Shown: positions 11,976 to 23,232 of the stretch, piece after piece
How the letters are laid out: each line of letters opens with the position of its first letter
Position numbering within the stretch: position 1 is the first letter of the stretch
Source of the DNA: Trichaptum fuscoviolaceum
Taxonomy: Eukaryota; Basidiomycota; Agaricomycetes; Hymenochaetales; Trichaptaceae
Direction: 5' to 3'
NCBI GenBank assembly: GCA_910574455.1
Contig: CAJSYZ010000002.1
Location: 4,427,671-4,491,670 of the forward strand
DNA: 64,000 nucleotides
Notes under the pieces: model-generated
Seen by the model: the letters and a program-made list of their open reading frames with translations, nothing else
Told to the model about the DNA's origin: nothing
Databases searched by the model: none
Program-made: the position numbers and the translations under genes

Positions 11976-13190
11976 TCAGGACGCCAGCGCATGGAGCCTT
12001 CGGGTCGTCGACAAGGACGCACATGCTGAGGTACGCGCCTTCCTGGACCTTATGTGGTGCAGTCTTCCACCAGCGGGGACAGGCTGTGTCTTATTTGCGA
12101 CCTGATCCCAGTTTCTGCGGCGGAGGTTAGCTAGAGAATGGCGCAGATGCGGTTGATTGACTTACACTTCTCGGAAGTACTGGCTCTGCAAGGTATCCTG
12201 CATCGGGATGCGGTGGTCTGGGTTCTTGGCTAGCAGACGCCGCATCAGATGGCATGCCTCTGGGTAGCGCTTGTGGAACCATCGAGGAATGAACGCGTTA
12301 TCGTACAGTGCTTTGGCTTCAAGATCCTTGCGATCCCTCCCACGGAAGGGCAGTAATTAAGGCGGTGTCAGTGAGAGTGATGGGTTGGAACAGAGGAAGC
12401 TCACCCTGCCGAAGACAAGCTCATAGAACATGACGCCAACGGAGAAGCTGTCGGCCTTGTATGAGTAATGGTCGCCACGGAGCATCTCTGGAGCCCGTCG
12501 TGCCACACTTGCCCTTCGTCCTGTGCCAATAGTCATCGTAAGTTAGTACCTCGTCAATGCTCACCGCGTGACCCTTGAAAACATGCGCGAGGCCGAAGTC
12601 CCCGATGACGAGCCGATCTTGCTCATCCATGAAGACGTTGTCGGGCTTGAGGTCGCAATGGACGATGGCCTGGTCGTGCAAGGTGCCCACTGCATAGCAC
12701 TGCAGAGATGATGAGTCACCATTCGAGAGAAAGGGGGAAAGGGAAGACGTACTAGTTGCGCCATAATGAACTTGATTTCATGCATGTGGAACAGCTTCTT
12801 CGTGTTGGTCATCGCTCCTCGCAAAGTGCCACCGGCAGCCAGACCTTGGATGATGATGAAGTCATGCGGGTCCATGAGCGATTCTATTAGAGGGGTATAA
12901 TAGGGCGAGTTAAGCAAAGTCAGGTCAGAAAGGATCTACTTCTCTGTAAACAACATCTCCCGGCGACTGTCTTGATCGACACTCGCGCGTGGAATCTGCT
13001 TGATCGCGACCTTCTTGCCGTATTCGCGATGAGAGATGTCCACGGCCTGGTAGACGCGGCCAAATCCGCCTTTTCCGAGGACGGCTTCGAGCTTGTAGTC
13101 GTCGGGTCGTTTACAGAGCGCCTCGCGGGCGAGCTTCGTGGTCGATGATGAAGAGACGCGTGCTCCCGCGTGCCACTGGGTGTAACGCAT
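11976..13190 (-). pseudogene. AGC-family protein kinase pseudogene
   Basis: Exons in order give a kinase domain. The glycine loop is GKGGFGRVYQAV, the lysine strand is KKVAIKQIP, the catalytic loop is VHCDLKPDN, the magnesium loop is DFGLAH, and a region TKGKCGT begins the activation segment. The expected next residues (a PGYM-like stretch before APEM) are missing. After CGT the frame shifts by one, and APEMLRGDHYSYKADSFSVG continues in another frame; about 8 nt appear deleted at a short repeat (GGCT). The last exons give RDRKDLEAKALYDNAFIPRW and, after an intron, an AGC-type tail FREVNWDQVANKTQPVP, stopping at 11976. AGC kinases phosphorylate Ser/Thr. Without the activation-segment residues and frame this copy cannot make a full kinase. 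Confidence 0.75.
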
Positions 13191-13516
13191 GCAAGCATAC
13201 AGTCACACTCAGGTGGCACAGTAGTAAATCATCAGAAAAAGAAGATAAAATATGAGTAGAGTATAGTTACATACCATCAGAACCAAAAATACAAAGATTT
13301 GAAGGCCATCCTGTGGATGGATGGATGTCGAGGGGGATGGATGGACGACGACGAAGTGGAAAGAGAGGAAGAGGGAGGAGGTCGTTGAATGCGACGCGTC
13401 ACGGTCTTGCTCAAGTTGGTAATTCAAACTCCGCAGCATCATCGCGCCTCAAGCCTCAAATCGCTAAGTCCGTAAAACATCAGAGCTCGTCGGTTCACAC
13501 TTCAAACGATTTCTAG

Positions 13517-15240
13517 CTACGGGTCTTCAATAATAATGTCTACGAGAAGGTGACTGCATTAGAGGCCCATTCTGACTACATTCGATGCCTTGTTATCCAC
13601 CCAACATTTAGCATTATGCTGACGGACTGCGATGATATGACGGTCAAGGACTGGGATAAACAGTGGAAGTGTTCAGGTGCGTACATCTACTGCTTCAAAC
13701 TTAGACTTCATCTAATTATCTCTGAAGGCAGAAGGACACACACACTCCATCATGAATCTTGTATTCAACCGCAAGGACACCAACACCTTTGCCTCCTCTT
13801 GTCTTGATCGCACCGTGAAGATGTGGTCGCTCGGTTCCTCGACGCCGAATTTCACCTACGTCGACTCCACCCCGGTGCAGACAAGCCATACATTGTCACG
13901 AGCGGTGACGACCGAACAATAAAAGTCTGGGACTACCTCAGCAACACCTGTTTACAGACATTGGAGGGACACACCAACAATGTCTTGTTTGCCGCATTCC
14001 ACCCTGATCTGCCCTTGATCGTCGTTTGGAGGATGGTACGATCAAGATCTGGTACCCGGACACGTACCGCCTCGAAAATACCTCGAGCTACGCTCTTGTA
14101 CGCGCATGGTGCATTACCGTCCGACCGCAGGGGAACGAGGTTGGCGTAGGGTATGACGAAGGTGTGGTCGTGGTCAAACTTGGCCGTGACGAGCCTTCCA
14201 CAAGCAAGTTTCCTCTCTTCATCCTAGACTTCTACACGCTAACATGGAATGATAGCCGCTGGGCAACATCCCCGCTCACAACCGTGTTTATCTTGCCGAT
14301 AAAGACATTAAAGTGTTCGGTTACTCCCTGTCTTTGAACCTCACCGAGTATCAGAGTGCAATCCTGCGTGGGGATATGGAGGCTGCGGAGGAGATCCCGC
14401 CGACTGTACCGAAAGAGCAGCGGAGCAAAGTCGCGCGTTTCCTAGAAGCCCGAGGTACGTCTTTGATAACCATCGAATTCAGCAGAAAAACTGACACAAT
14501 CGTTCTCCTTTTCACAGATCTTAAGGAGCTCGCGTTACAGGTTACAACAGACCCTGATCACAAGTTCGACCTCGCACTTCAACTCGACGATCTAGACGCG
14601 GCCCTGGAGATCGCACGTACAACACCCAAGCACGAGGCGGAGTCGAAGTGGAAGGCTGTCGGTGAGCGCGCGCTGGCCGTCTGGCGCCTCGACCTCGCAC
14701 GGAAACGCTTTGAGAATGCAGGGGATCTGAGCGCTCTCATGGCCCTTCTGCTAGCGATAGGCGACCGGGATGGTCTCAAGAAACTCGCTGAGCAAGCCGG
14801 TGAGTATTCATACCGTTTTAAATAGCTCTTTAGGTTTCTGACGATTTATTGTAGAGGAGAAGGGCCAAAACAACCTTGCGTTCGCGAGTCGGCTGCAGCT
14901 CGGCGACGCGACTGCATGCGTCGACCTGCTGGTGAAGACCGACAGAGCGCCGGAAGCTGCGCTCTTCGCTCGTACATTTGCGCCTAGGTATGTGATACAT
15001 CTATTCAAAGGATGAAGAGGCTGTTTATTCCTTCCCTCAATACTCCTCGTAGCCTCGTCCCAAAGACCGTGAGTGCATGGCGGACAAATCTCGATTTAAA
15101 AGGCCGCAAAAAGATCGCGACAGCAATCGCATCACCCGAGGAAAACCCTGAGCTTTTCTCTGAAGGGTGGGCGGACGCACTAGAAAGAGAGAAGGTGATG
15201 GAAGCGCAGCAGGCTGGCATACAAGTGATCGGACAATCTG
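13517..15240 (+). pseudogene. Coatomer beta' subunit (COPB2/SEC27) pseudogene
   Basis: The match begins inside the protein at LRVFNNNVYEKVTALEAHSDY, so the first 70 or so residues of the propeller are absent. WD40 pieces follow: an altered repeat (DCDDMTVKDWDKQWKC), SCLDRTVKMWSLGSS, GADKPYIVTSGDDRTIKVWD and EDGTIKIWYPDTYRLE. They lie in different frames because of short deletions near 13845 and 14030. The C-terminal solenoid is better preserved: LNLTEYQSAILRGDMEAAEE, DHKFDLALQLDDLDAALEIA, WADALEREKVMEAQQ. Several GT-AG introns remain. Beta'-COP is an essential COPI vesicle coat subunit, so a working copy must lie elsewhere. This one is a decayed duplicate. Confidence 0.8.
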
Positions 15241-15349
15241 GTACGTGTCCCATTTTACCTGCTGCACACTGCAAATAATCATATTACAACGTCTTTTGGA
15301 GGCTTGAGGTTACCCGGAAAACGCATGATCCTCACGTATTTTAGCAGAG

Positions 15350-16977
15350 GTGATGATCCTACGCATGTCCCACCCATCCCCGAATGCGCGCGAATACATC
15401 ATGGCCCTCGGTTTACTCCTCTTGTCTCATGCCCCCGGACAACCGATTACCGTTACGCTGGAGACGTACAATGAGACGCTCACTCGTCAGATTACGCCCA
15501 ATGTTCGCACCTACAAGACTATGATTCTGGCATTGTGCGAGTGTGACAAGGAGGTCCAACGAGTCATCGGTCAGCTCGAATGGCGGCAAAGGCGGCGTGA
15601 ATTCAATGCCAAGAGATACACGTTGGATTTACCAGAATTGGAGCAGGTTCAATTGCTTCGTAGGGAAGATAACTTTAAAGGGAATCTATCATGTTCTCCT
15701 CCGTTCTTGCGCGCTTCATTGCAATGTCGACGCTGCAGTTCGTATCTGGATCCATATCGAAGACATCACCCATTTTCAACCCAATGATATGTGCTATCTC
15801 CACCTCCTGAGTACCTACGTGTCGACCGGCGACATATAATTAGCACAAGACGTGTTCACGGAGTTCTGTTTGGCCTCGGCCGAGGGTCGCGTCTCCTGGG
15901 ACGTTGCAGAAGGCGTCGAGGATCTTTCGACTCACATCCTTAGCGACGACGTACGCCCTGGGCAGGCGCGTGCGGCGCAAATGCTCATGTGGATAAAGAT
16001 AGCCGAGGCGTATTTCCTGGCGAAGCAGCCCGTGAAGGCTTTCGCACTTCTCGAGGAAATGATAGACACGAAAGCAAGCGTTCTGTTCGTCCCGGCCGAT
16101 GATCCCCCTCCCTGCTCAGCGGTCTATACTGCCTTCATAACTGGGTCAATACGGAGCGATGACATACACTCGGCCCTCGCGTGTTCAGATGCTAGAGCAG
16201 AATACAGTCGCCGTGCACGCTTTGGAGCCTTCGCTGCGCACACCACACCCCAATCAGGCCGCCTGGAACACGATACTCGAAGCACTGGCAAAGGAAAAGA
16301 TGCTCCCCAAATTCAACCGCCTATACTGCACTCTGCTGGATGTGGCCGATTGCGACGGTTTGCATATCAGCGACTACGACCGGATCGCCATCTTCGAGCT
16401 CAGAGTCGAGAATCTCCGCCGCCATCCTGATCTTCCTAAGGAGGAGTTCGACGAGATCGTGTCGTACCTCCTCAATCTGGAATACCGCACGGGCGCCATC
16501 ACGTACTCGCTCGGGCACAGCCACGACGATTTCTTCATCGCCTTCCTCGGTGTCTGGGCCCAGCGCGGTCAGTACGCCGACGCCTAGTAGCTCCTCGAGA
16601 ATTTTGTTCAGTAAGGCGTGCAGTTCCTCGACGACGCGAAGGCATTTGGCGAGCTCGATGCGTAGATGATCATCAGTCGGTGCTGCACAGCGCGATGGAC
16701 AGAGTCCTTCTTATCAAGGACAAGGATGGGGAATTACCGCACTCATGCACTGGATTTCGTCACTCGCCTCGGCTCAGTCATGACTAGATTGGACTTGCTT
16801 CCCGACATTCGCGCATGCGCGCCGATCTTGCAGGCTTACAGCGCAGCTTTGCCAAAGGAGAAGTTGGGTCTGTACCGGGACGGACGGCGCGTGCTGAAGG
16901 CGCTCGAGAGCAATAAAGAGAAGCAGTCCATGGACTGGTATTCAATCGAGGATGCCATGATAACCATTGTACAGTAG
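15350..16977 (+). pseudogene. PPR-like (mitochondrial type) protein pseudogene
   Basis: Helical-repeat protein in three pieces. Frame 1 has TLETYNETLTRQITPNVRTYKTMILAL, a PPR-like repeat. Frame 2 (from 15852) has the repeat-like AYFLAKQPVKAFALLEEM. Frame 3 (from 16159) has PNQAAWNTILEALAKEKML. A run of stops follows near 16586-16665 (two adjacent TAG, then TAA, then TAG); each fits a former Gln codon changed C to T. Coding-like sequence then continues to RLDLLPDIRACAPILQAYSA and a stop at 16977. Fungal PPR proteins usually bind mitochondrial RNA. It abuts the COPB2 remnant directly, so the two may have been copied together. Confidence 0.6.
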
Positions 16978-17841
16978 CTTATATGAAAATAGAACACCTT
17001 CTGATGCCAATGTTAAGACAATTGTGTGAAAATGTAGCTCATATAACCTTTGTACAAACAGCTATCGGACAGACACATCAATACAGTAGATTTTAAGACT
17101 CTTATATTTGATTCTAGCTCTTTGTAATAACTACAACAGGCTGGCAGCTTCACTATAATCTTATTACCAGAATGCTGTCAGTACGACAGAGGCCTTGTCA
17201 GATGGCAGCATGATGATATCAGATGATATGCTGCCGTCTGCATGGCAGCTCCCTGATATTGCTAAATCGGGACGACATCCGATTATATACGCCGGAATCG
17301 TCCGAAATCGGCTACCATTTGGGAGCCTTTTTCCCGATGACTATCCAGTTCTTCAGAAGCAAAGTCCAAAACTGTCGTCGAAAGACTTCATCCATGAACG
17401 CCATGCCAGTGGTGAAAGTAGCTGGTACGGGGTAAAGAAATCTATGTCTGTCGAGCTAGAGACATTCGTTTAATTCGGGGAAGGTTGTCGTCTCTGGTCA
17501 AGTTTGTGCATTCCAAAACGGTGGTTGGCGTCCGATAGCGACACAAGCGGCGTTCCCAGAACTGTCTCCCTGACTCTCCCACTGCCAATTCACTGTAGTA
17601 TGGTTACCAATTATAGAATTTACAGCTGCCAGTGCAGAATCGGCATCATGATCTCGGCGGGCACTCAGGCTAATGATAGCTTGAAGACGGAAGCATTTCA
17701 ACTCACTATACTTGGATGATTGATTGCACAGCAAAGCTTGCTACCAAAGTACTAATAATCTGAAATATGCACGATCGCGGATATTACTCCGAGTCGCGTA
17801 TCACGACGATAATTGGCCTGCAAAGCACACCAAACCTCCAT
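16978..17841. other. Intergenic, nothing recognised
   Basis: No supported gene. Short frames only, no repeat or RNA gene seen. Confidence 0.35.
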
Positions 17842-19248
17842 CTACACCGATAGGATTCGAGTAATAGGCGAATTAGGCGGTGATAACTTGGCAATACGTC
17901 CTCGTGTAATACGAGCGCTGATCGCATCTTTTGCCCAAGTATACGTAACGTCGACTGGCTCAGAAAATTCGGACCACGACATGGGTATAGGTATGGGAGG
18001 AATCGGCCTGATTGGCTGTGGTTGATGTAGAGCAATAGCATCGAAAGGCGAGGACAACTCGATATTCAACACCGATGACTTCGTTCCAATAGGAGACACC
18101 GAGGACCACCCATCGAAAGGCGATGACGAACGGAAACCCGGCGAGTTTGAAGTCTCTGATAGTTGGCTTTGGGACGATTCCCAAATCGCACAGTCATCCG
18201 TCCCCTCTTTACTACTTGGGGAGAGCAAACTCAGATGAAATGAGCGATCCAAGGTTGAGGACGACGACGGAGATTGCAGTGGTGGAGGGGTCCAGACATC
18301 GAAAAAGTCCATATCATGCATATCCGTTTGAAAAGCAGAAAGGCCTTCTCGGTCCTGGACATCATGTTCCCCTTCCGATACACCGTCTGGACCAGTGACA
18401 CATCGTCGAGACATAGCGACGAATAATGTATCTGTAAGTTCATCCTGTATTGTCTCCTCCGGAAAGCATTCGTTGACGGCTGACGGAGCAGTCATACTTC
18501 GCGGGAAACAATTGTACATCCCTTGAGTTGCTGCAGACACCCCGCTAAAGATTTCCCTCTCGCCTTCGCTCCTACTCCTTCGCTCGTTCTCTTCCGACTC
18601 CATCCATTGACCAAAGAAGCTCTGCAAGTCCTCATTATCTAAATCAGCAGGCCGGGGAGGTCTTCGCGGTGATTTTGCTGTTGGAGGTGGTGACATTCCC
18701 GACAAAACGCTCGAGAAATGATTGTTCAGTATCCATAGGCTTATGTCCGCATTGTCAATCATATCGCAGGCACGCGATGGCAGTAGAAGTGCTTCGTCCA
18801 TAGGCGAGAGTGTTGATGGATGGATAGAAGAGGAGGGCCTGCTCAGACTCTGCATGGTTGCAGGGAATAGTTCGGTTGGTGAGGGTGAACAAGGAGCTGG
18901 AGGTGTCCGATCCAGAGATATCTGAGACACTCCTTCCGAAAGTATAATGACAGGCTCGCTATCGGATGTTAATGGTGGTTCGAAGGACGAAAGCCAGCCC
19001 CAGAGGATGCCTGATAGACAATCCGAGGCATCTCGATCTTTATCCTGTAAGTCGTTGTCTTCAAGTGATGAGCTGGACAGATGCGACAGATGGTCTTGGA
19101 TGGGGAGTAGATTGCCCTGCCAGTGAGAGTTCTGGATTGCCGAAGATCGAAGATAAACTTTCGAAGTTGGCAATTCCTGGAACACTCCGGGTGGTGAGGT
19201 CATCCCACGCCAGCCTATCCAGAGCCCATAGAAAGGTGAATAAGACAT
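17842..19248 (-). CDS. Uncharacterised Ser/Pro-rich protein, 468 aa
   Basis: One uninterrupted frame of 468 codons starting MSYSPFYGLWIGWRGM. It is rich in Ser, Pro, Asp and Glu and looks mostly disordered, with clusters such as PPPTAKSPRRPPRP and PPPLQSPSSSS. I see no signal peptide, membrane segment or known domain. The C-terminus is more basic (ARITRGRIAKLSPPNSPITR), which could bind nucleic acid or act in localisation. The length of the frame against a background of short ones argues that it is a real gene. I do not recognise its family. The composition would suit a regulatory protein, but that is a guess. Confidence 0.6.
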   Translation of the reverse strand: MSYSPFYGLWIGWRGMTSPPGVFQELPTSKVYLRSSAIQNSHWQGNLLPIQDHLSHLSSSSLEDNDLQDKDRDASDCLSGILWGWLSSFEPPLTSDSEPVIILSEGVSQISLDRTPPAPCSPSPTELFPATMQSLSRPSSSIHPSTLSPMDEALLLPSRACDMIDNADISLWILNNHFSSVLSGMSPPPTAKSPRRPPRPADLDNEDLQSFFGQWMESEENERRSRSEGEREIFSGVSAATQGMYNCFPRSMTAPSAVNECFPEETIQDELTDTLFVAMSRRCVTGPDGVSEGEHDVQDREGLSAFQTDMHDMDFFDVWTPPPLQSPSSSSTLDRSFHLSLLSPSSKEGTDDCAIWESSQSQLSETSNSPGFRSSSPFDGWSSVSPIGTKSSVLNIELSSPFDAIALHQPQPIRPIPPIPIPMSWSEFSEPVDVTYTWAKDAISARITRGRIAKLSPPNSPITRILSV

Positions 19249-20416
19249 GTTGAAGGAAAATAAGTGGCTTCAAAGGTCGTACAGTACGCACTTGGCTCCT
19301 TTATATTTGAATCATTCGTTCTCGTTGTTGCATGGCGTCAAGGGCTATGGTCTTTAGCGATGCGCAATGATGTATAGTACGTTGCTGATTAGGTATAATA
19401 TCAGCAACGAACGCCCGGCTGACTTCTCGCGAAGCACTAAATTAATGAAACAGTCCGCACCGAGACAGCGTGTCCGCGAGCAGTCCTGACTGCAGATTGA
19501 CAACTACATGCACACCTAGCCTCCCTCAAGGTCCGCCTGCCCGTTTCCAGTTCGTCTCCATAGGCTAACTTAAGCACATCCACAACATCATCCTCGAGAT
19601 AGCCGTCACGCTGCCTTGCGCGGCAATCGGTTGAGAAGGTAGTCGCAAGGGAAAATGGGCACATTATGGACTATGGGGTTGCCTGAGGGAGGAGCTTCGA
19701 TGGATAATACTATTGCATCCATCGCTGGCATGTAGTCTCGTAACCAGACCAGGTTACTTATATGGGTCGCTTTGCTCGCATCAGGGAAACTTCCTTTTGC
19801 TTACGGCGACTGACGCGTCCTGACGCGTCCTGATTTGGCTGGCACCTGTCTGAAGGGTCGCTACTTCGTCTGAAAATACACTGATTGCCTTATCTCACTG
19901 AAATAAGGAGTGTTTCAGGATGCAAGCCGTCTCTCAGTGCATCAGAATGCAAGTCAGGATTTCAGTGCTCAAGTGTAATACATCAGAGATTGCTTACGGC
20001 GGCTGGCGCGTCCTGAAGCTTCCTTAAATGGGTTGAAGCGTTGTCATGCCTGCCTGAAGTGTTGCCTGGCTGCCTGATGGCCTTAAAACGGCGTTTCAGG
20101 ACAAAATCAGTGCGTAAGGAGGGAAGCTGTACATCAGGCGGCAAGTCAGACTCAAGTGAGATTTACTACTACCACTACTGTACTCAAGTGAACTTGAACC
20201 TCTGTTTTGAGATTTCAAGCTACCTTCATCTTCATGACATCTTGAAAGCGACAGCAAACACCATTGACAACCTCAGTCTACAATGATCATTCAATGAGAG
20301 CAATTCAATAATAGATACAATCACGATGCTCCTGGCAACTTTTGAAGACAAGAGCATACACTCAACAATTTACTCAACAAGATAACACCGTTAGCACTAT
20401 TCAAACGGGCCTCAGC
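19249..20416. other. Intergenic region rich in CTGA-type short repeats
   Basis: No supported gene. Between about 19790 and 20220 the sequence is dense in short related motifs (CCTGA, TCAGG, GACGCGTCCTGA) and includes a long direct repeat listed separately. This resembles the subterminal region of a DNA transposon, but I cannot define ends. Confidence 0.4.
19797..20016 (+). repeat. Pair of 27-bp direct repeats
   Basis: Copies at 19797-19823 and 19990-20016 both start TTGCTTACGGCG and end GCGTCCTGA, with two mismatches. In the first copy GACGCGTCCT is itself repeated in tandem. Confidence 0.75.
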
Positions 20417-21166
20417 CTACTCAATATCGAGCATTGGGAAGTGATGGATTACTGTATCCGGTAAGGCCAAGGCATCTTGATTCAAGACGGAAGCAACAGC
20501 AAACGTGCTGTGCGCGTCGATTGCCGCATCTAATAGAGCAGATGCAAGTGAGAAGATGGTCAGCCTGAGTGACAACTTGAAAAGGATAACTTACAATGGA
20601 CTTGAGCAGCCAACAGCTCAACTTCGGCCCAATTGCTCATCGTGACCAAGACATCTTTTTTGATGTTTGTCTGCAGGAGTCTGCCCGCCATCTCCTCCAG
20701 CTTTATAAACGGTTGCGGAAACTTGAACCAGAGACGGGGGTTCAGAAGCAGCTGGAGCCAAGTTAGCGTTCTTGGCCAGAAATCGGGGTAAACGAAGCGC
20801 GCCCAATCTGTCAAATCGACACAGGAGGTTACGGGAACGCCAAATTTATTCCTGATGCGAGTTGCATCACCTGCCAATTAGTTCAGTTATGCTGAATAAT
20901 GAGAGAAGAAATGGGACTCTCATACCAGCGATTCCTGCTGACACTTTCCATACAGCTTCATCACCTAATAATTGTGTCAATCTCGCGGGAAGTTCATTAA
21001 GTAGATGAGTCCGGAGGAGGAACACATGTTGCTGAACCGCGAGTTGGATGAGGTCCACGCGATATAGCTCTGGTGAGTTACTCGCCCATTCAATGTCGAG
21101 GGCAACGAAGTGTCGTTCCGGGGCATCCGGCAAGGAAGCATAGATGACGTCTACGGCATTCTCCAT
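20417..21166 (-). CDS. DEDDy 3'-5' exonuclease domain protein
   Basis: Three exons: 21166-20926, 20870-20595 and 20529-20417, with consistent GT-AG introns, giving 209 aa from the ATG of MENAVDVIYASL. Exo I is FVALDIEWAS (the D and E of DEDDy). Exo II lies in GIAGDATRIRNKFGVPV followed by VDLTDWARF. Exo III, YAAIDAHST, is rebuilt across the last intron and gives the catalytic Tyr and Asp. This is the RNase D/WRN exonuclease fold, which removes 3' nucleotides from RNA or DNA. The frame stays open upstream of the ATG (PLLQLRSYTLGPLVPEV), so the true start may be further out. The domain is almost all of the protein. The substrate cannot be told from the sequence. Confidence 0.8.
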
Positions 21167-21908
21167 CGTTGCGGTGGTCAGACATACTTCAGGAACAAGA
21201 GGTCCGAGTGTATAACTGCGAAGTTGAAGAAGAGGCGTTGGCGGAACCCCCAGGTGAGGAGAGATGTTGCATCTGTTTGTGAAGCTGGCAAAAAGTCAGT
21301 GCAGTGATTTTGAGAGGAAATAGAAAGTAAGCACGATTTTTTGCATCCTAGATATCCTCCTTTGTGTCCAAGGAAGTCTTCGCGCGATGCGTACTCGAAG
21401 CACAGCATGGTCAATCAATAGGAGCATGTGTAGCCCCAACAGAATGTGATAAAAGTTCATGGCGAAGGGTTGAATGGGTGGGTGGGTGGCGGGGAGGGGC
21501 GACACCCACTCCGAGTTCACATTTATACAAAGCTCTTGCACGCATTTTTCTGATGCCTTATTCTTCTGGGAAAAGAAGAGAGGAATCTATCAGTGCATTG
21601 TACTATGGCTCGGATAAACCTCAAGCTGAACTGACAGGAGATAAGAAGGATTTCTTCTAGATGACTCGATTATGAGGCTTCTTTTCATTTTATGCACAAA
21701 CAAACAAGAAAGTGAGTCAGGTTAACTCCGAAGAAGTCAGGAAGACATAGCCCACTGCACAAGAAGCTGTTCCATCAGCTCTAGAAGGCAAAGCCACGAG
21801 TAAGCCGTCATACAATCAGTCATCCCTGGATACAACTCGAAACCGGAACCATGCCAATGTGGGAAATGGGATCAATGCATCCCAATCCGCTATGGAAGAA
21901 GTAGTTTA

Positions 21909-23232
21909 AATGAAGGAGCGTTTCTTGTCCTTAGAGCTGGGGGGATTGCGCTGTCGGCCGATAATAGACTTATTCTGCATGTTGAAACCGAGCGATCTCC
22001 GTTTCGGCGGCAATGGTGGTGGCACAGAGGTGTTTGTCGAGGAATAGGACATGACTACTTGAACGATATCTAAGATGAAGTAATACTTTTTCCCGTTTGA
22101 TGAATTCGCAATTTGCGTCGTGAGCTGCTTTGCCAACGTCAGGTAGACTGTTTGACGCACCTCTCATCAATGAGCTCGAGCTCAAGGTTGCGGTACTCGA
22201 GGCATCGGACGCAAATACCGACACCGGAATTTCCGAAATCGATCCAGAGGATGGGGTGGGGTGGGGAGGCTGATCCCATCGAGCTCGCCTTCGCGTTTGG
22301 TGATCTCGGGCTTCTTGACGTCCGCGTACAGGAAGAAGTCGCAGAAGAGCGCTTGAGCCTGCCTAGGGCTTGCGCTTTTGAACTCGATCCAAACATCCAT
22401 GCCACCGGGGTGCGAGAGCGCGGGGTCGAAACGCTCAAGATGGTTCGTCGCTGCGACGAGACGAGGAAGCGGCCAACAGCAGCGGCGACACCACAAGTGC
22501 GTTAAGAAGGCCAGAAAGAGAGAGCGTGTTCACGTCGGATAGAGTGTCATATTTCTTGCTTTTCTTCTTCTTGCCAATTTCTTCATTGTCGTCATCATCG
22601 TCATCTTATCCTTGTTGTCGGACAACAAAGAGCTCTTCTTCTTACCACCAGGAACACAGGTTGAGGACCCGTCGCGCGAAGTTGAGCGAGTGAATGCAGT
22701 GTCAAGGTCCTCGAGAAGGACAATACACGGGGCAGGCACACGGCCCATAAGCGACGACAACGTCACATCGTTCATCCAAAAAGCGGATCGTGAGATGGCG
22801 AGAATGTCGAGCATGAGCGCGCCAGCAAGGGCATGGATCAACGATGATCTGCCCAAGCCAGGGACACGATAGAGGAAATTGTCGCGACAAGAGTGGTTAC
22901 CACGGTCAGCGCACCACTGATTCAGAAAGAGAGGTTAAACTTTCAGTCGATGTGTGGCACTTTATGTACATACCTTCTCTGATTGCAAGAAGTCCCTTGT
23001 GTCGGCAAGGAGCATCTCTTAAATCCCCGCCATGAGCCATGGAATCAGCGAAATAGATATGAATTTGATGGTCGTCTGGTGAGGCAAACTGGAAGCCTTT
23101 GAGCTCCTCATCTCCGAATGACTTGTCTCTAAAAGAAGACTTGCCCGGCAAGATGGTGCGCGCTGTCGTCTCGAACTCGTAAGCGTGCTGGCATTCTAAG
23201 CGCTTCAACAACCATAGCATCAGCCAGTCATG
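21909..23232 (-). pseudogene. BCS1-like AAA ATPase, probably decayed
   Basis: Pieces of a BCS1-type protein appear in order. The N-domain is HDWLMLWLLKRLECQHAYEFETT, with KGFQFASPDDHQ after it. The AAA part is VPGLGRSSLIHALAGALMLD, FWMNDVTLSSLMGRVPAPC and IVLLEDLDTAFTRSTSRD. The end of the domain is VAATNHLERFDPALSHPGGMD. BCS1 is a mitochondrial inner-membrane chaperone for the Rieske protein, and agaricomycetes carry many paralogues of unknown role. Three normally fixed features are changed: Walker A GTGKSS reads GLGRSS, RPGR near the end of the domain reads HPGG, and the N-terminal membrane segment is not found. Several pieces need frame changes or unclear introns. It is either a dead copy or a catalytically inactive paralogue. 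Confidence 0.6.

Noticed and set aside
15640..15660. GGTTCAATT-like sequence as a tRNA T-loop
   Set aside because: No matching acceptor, D or anticodon stems around it; it lies inside PPR-like codons.
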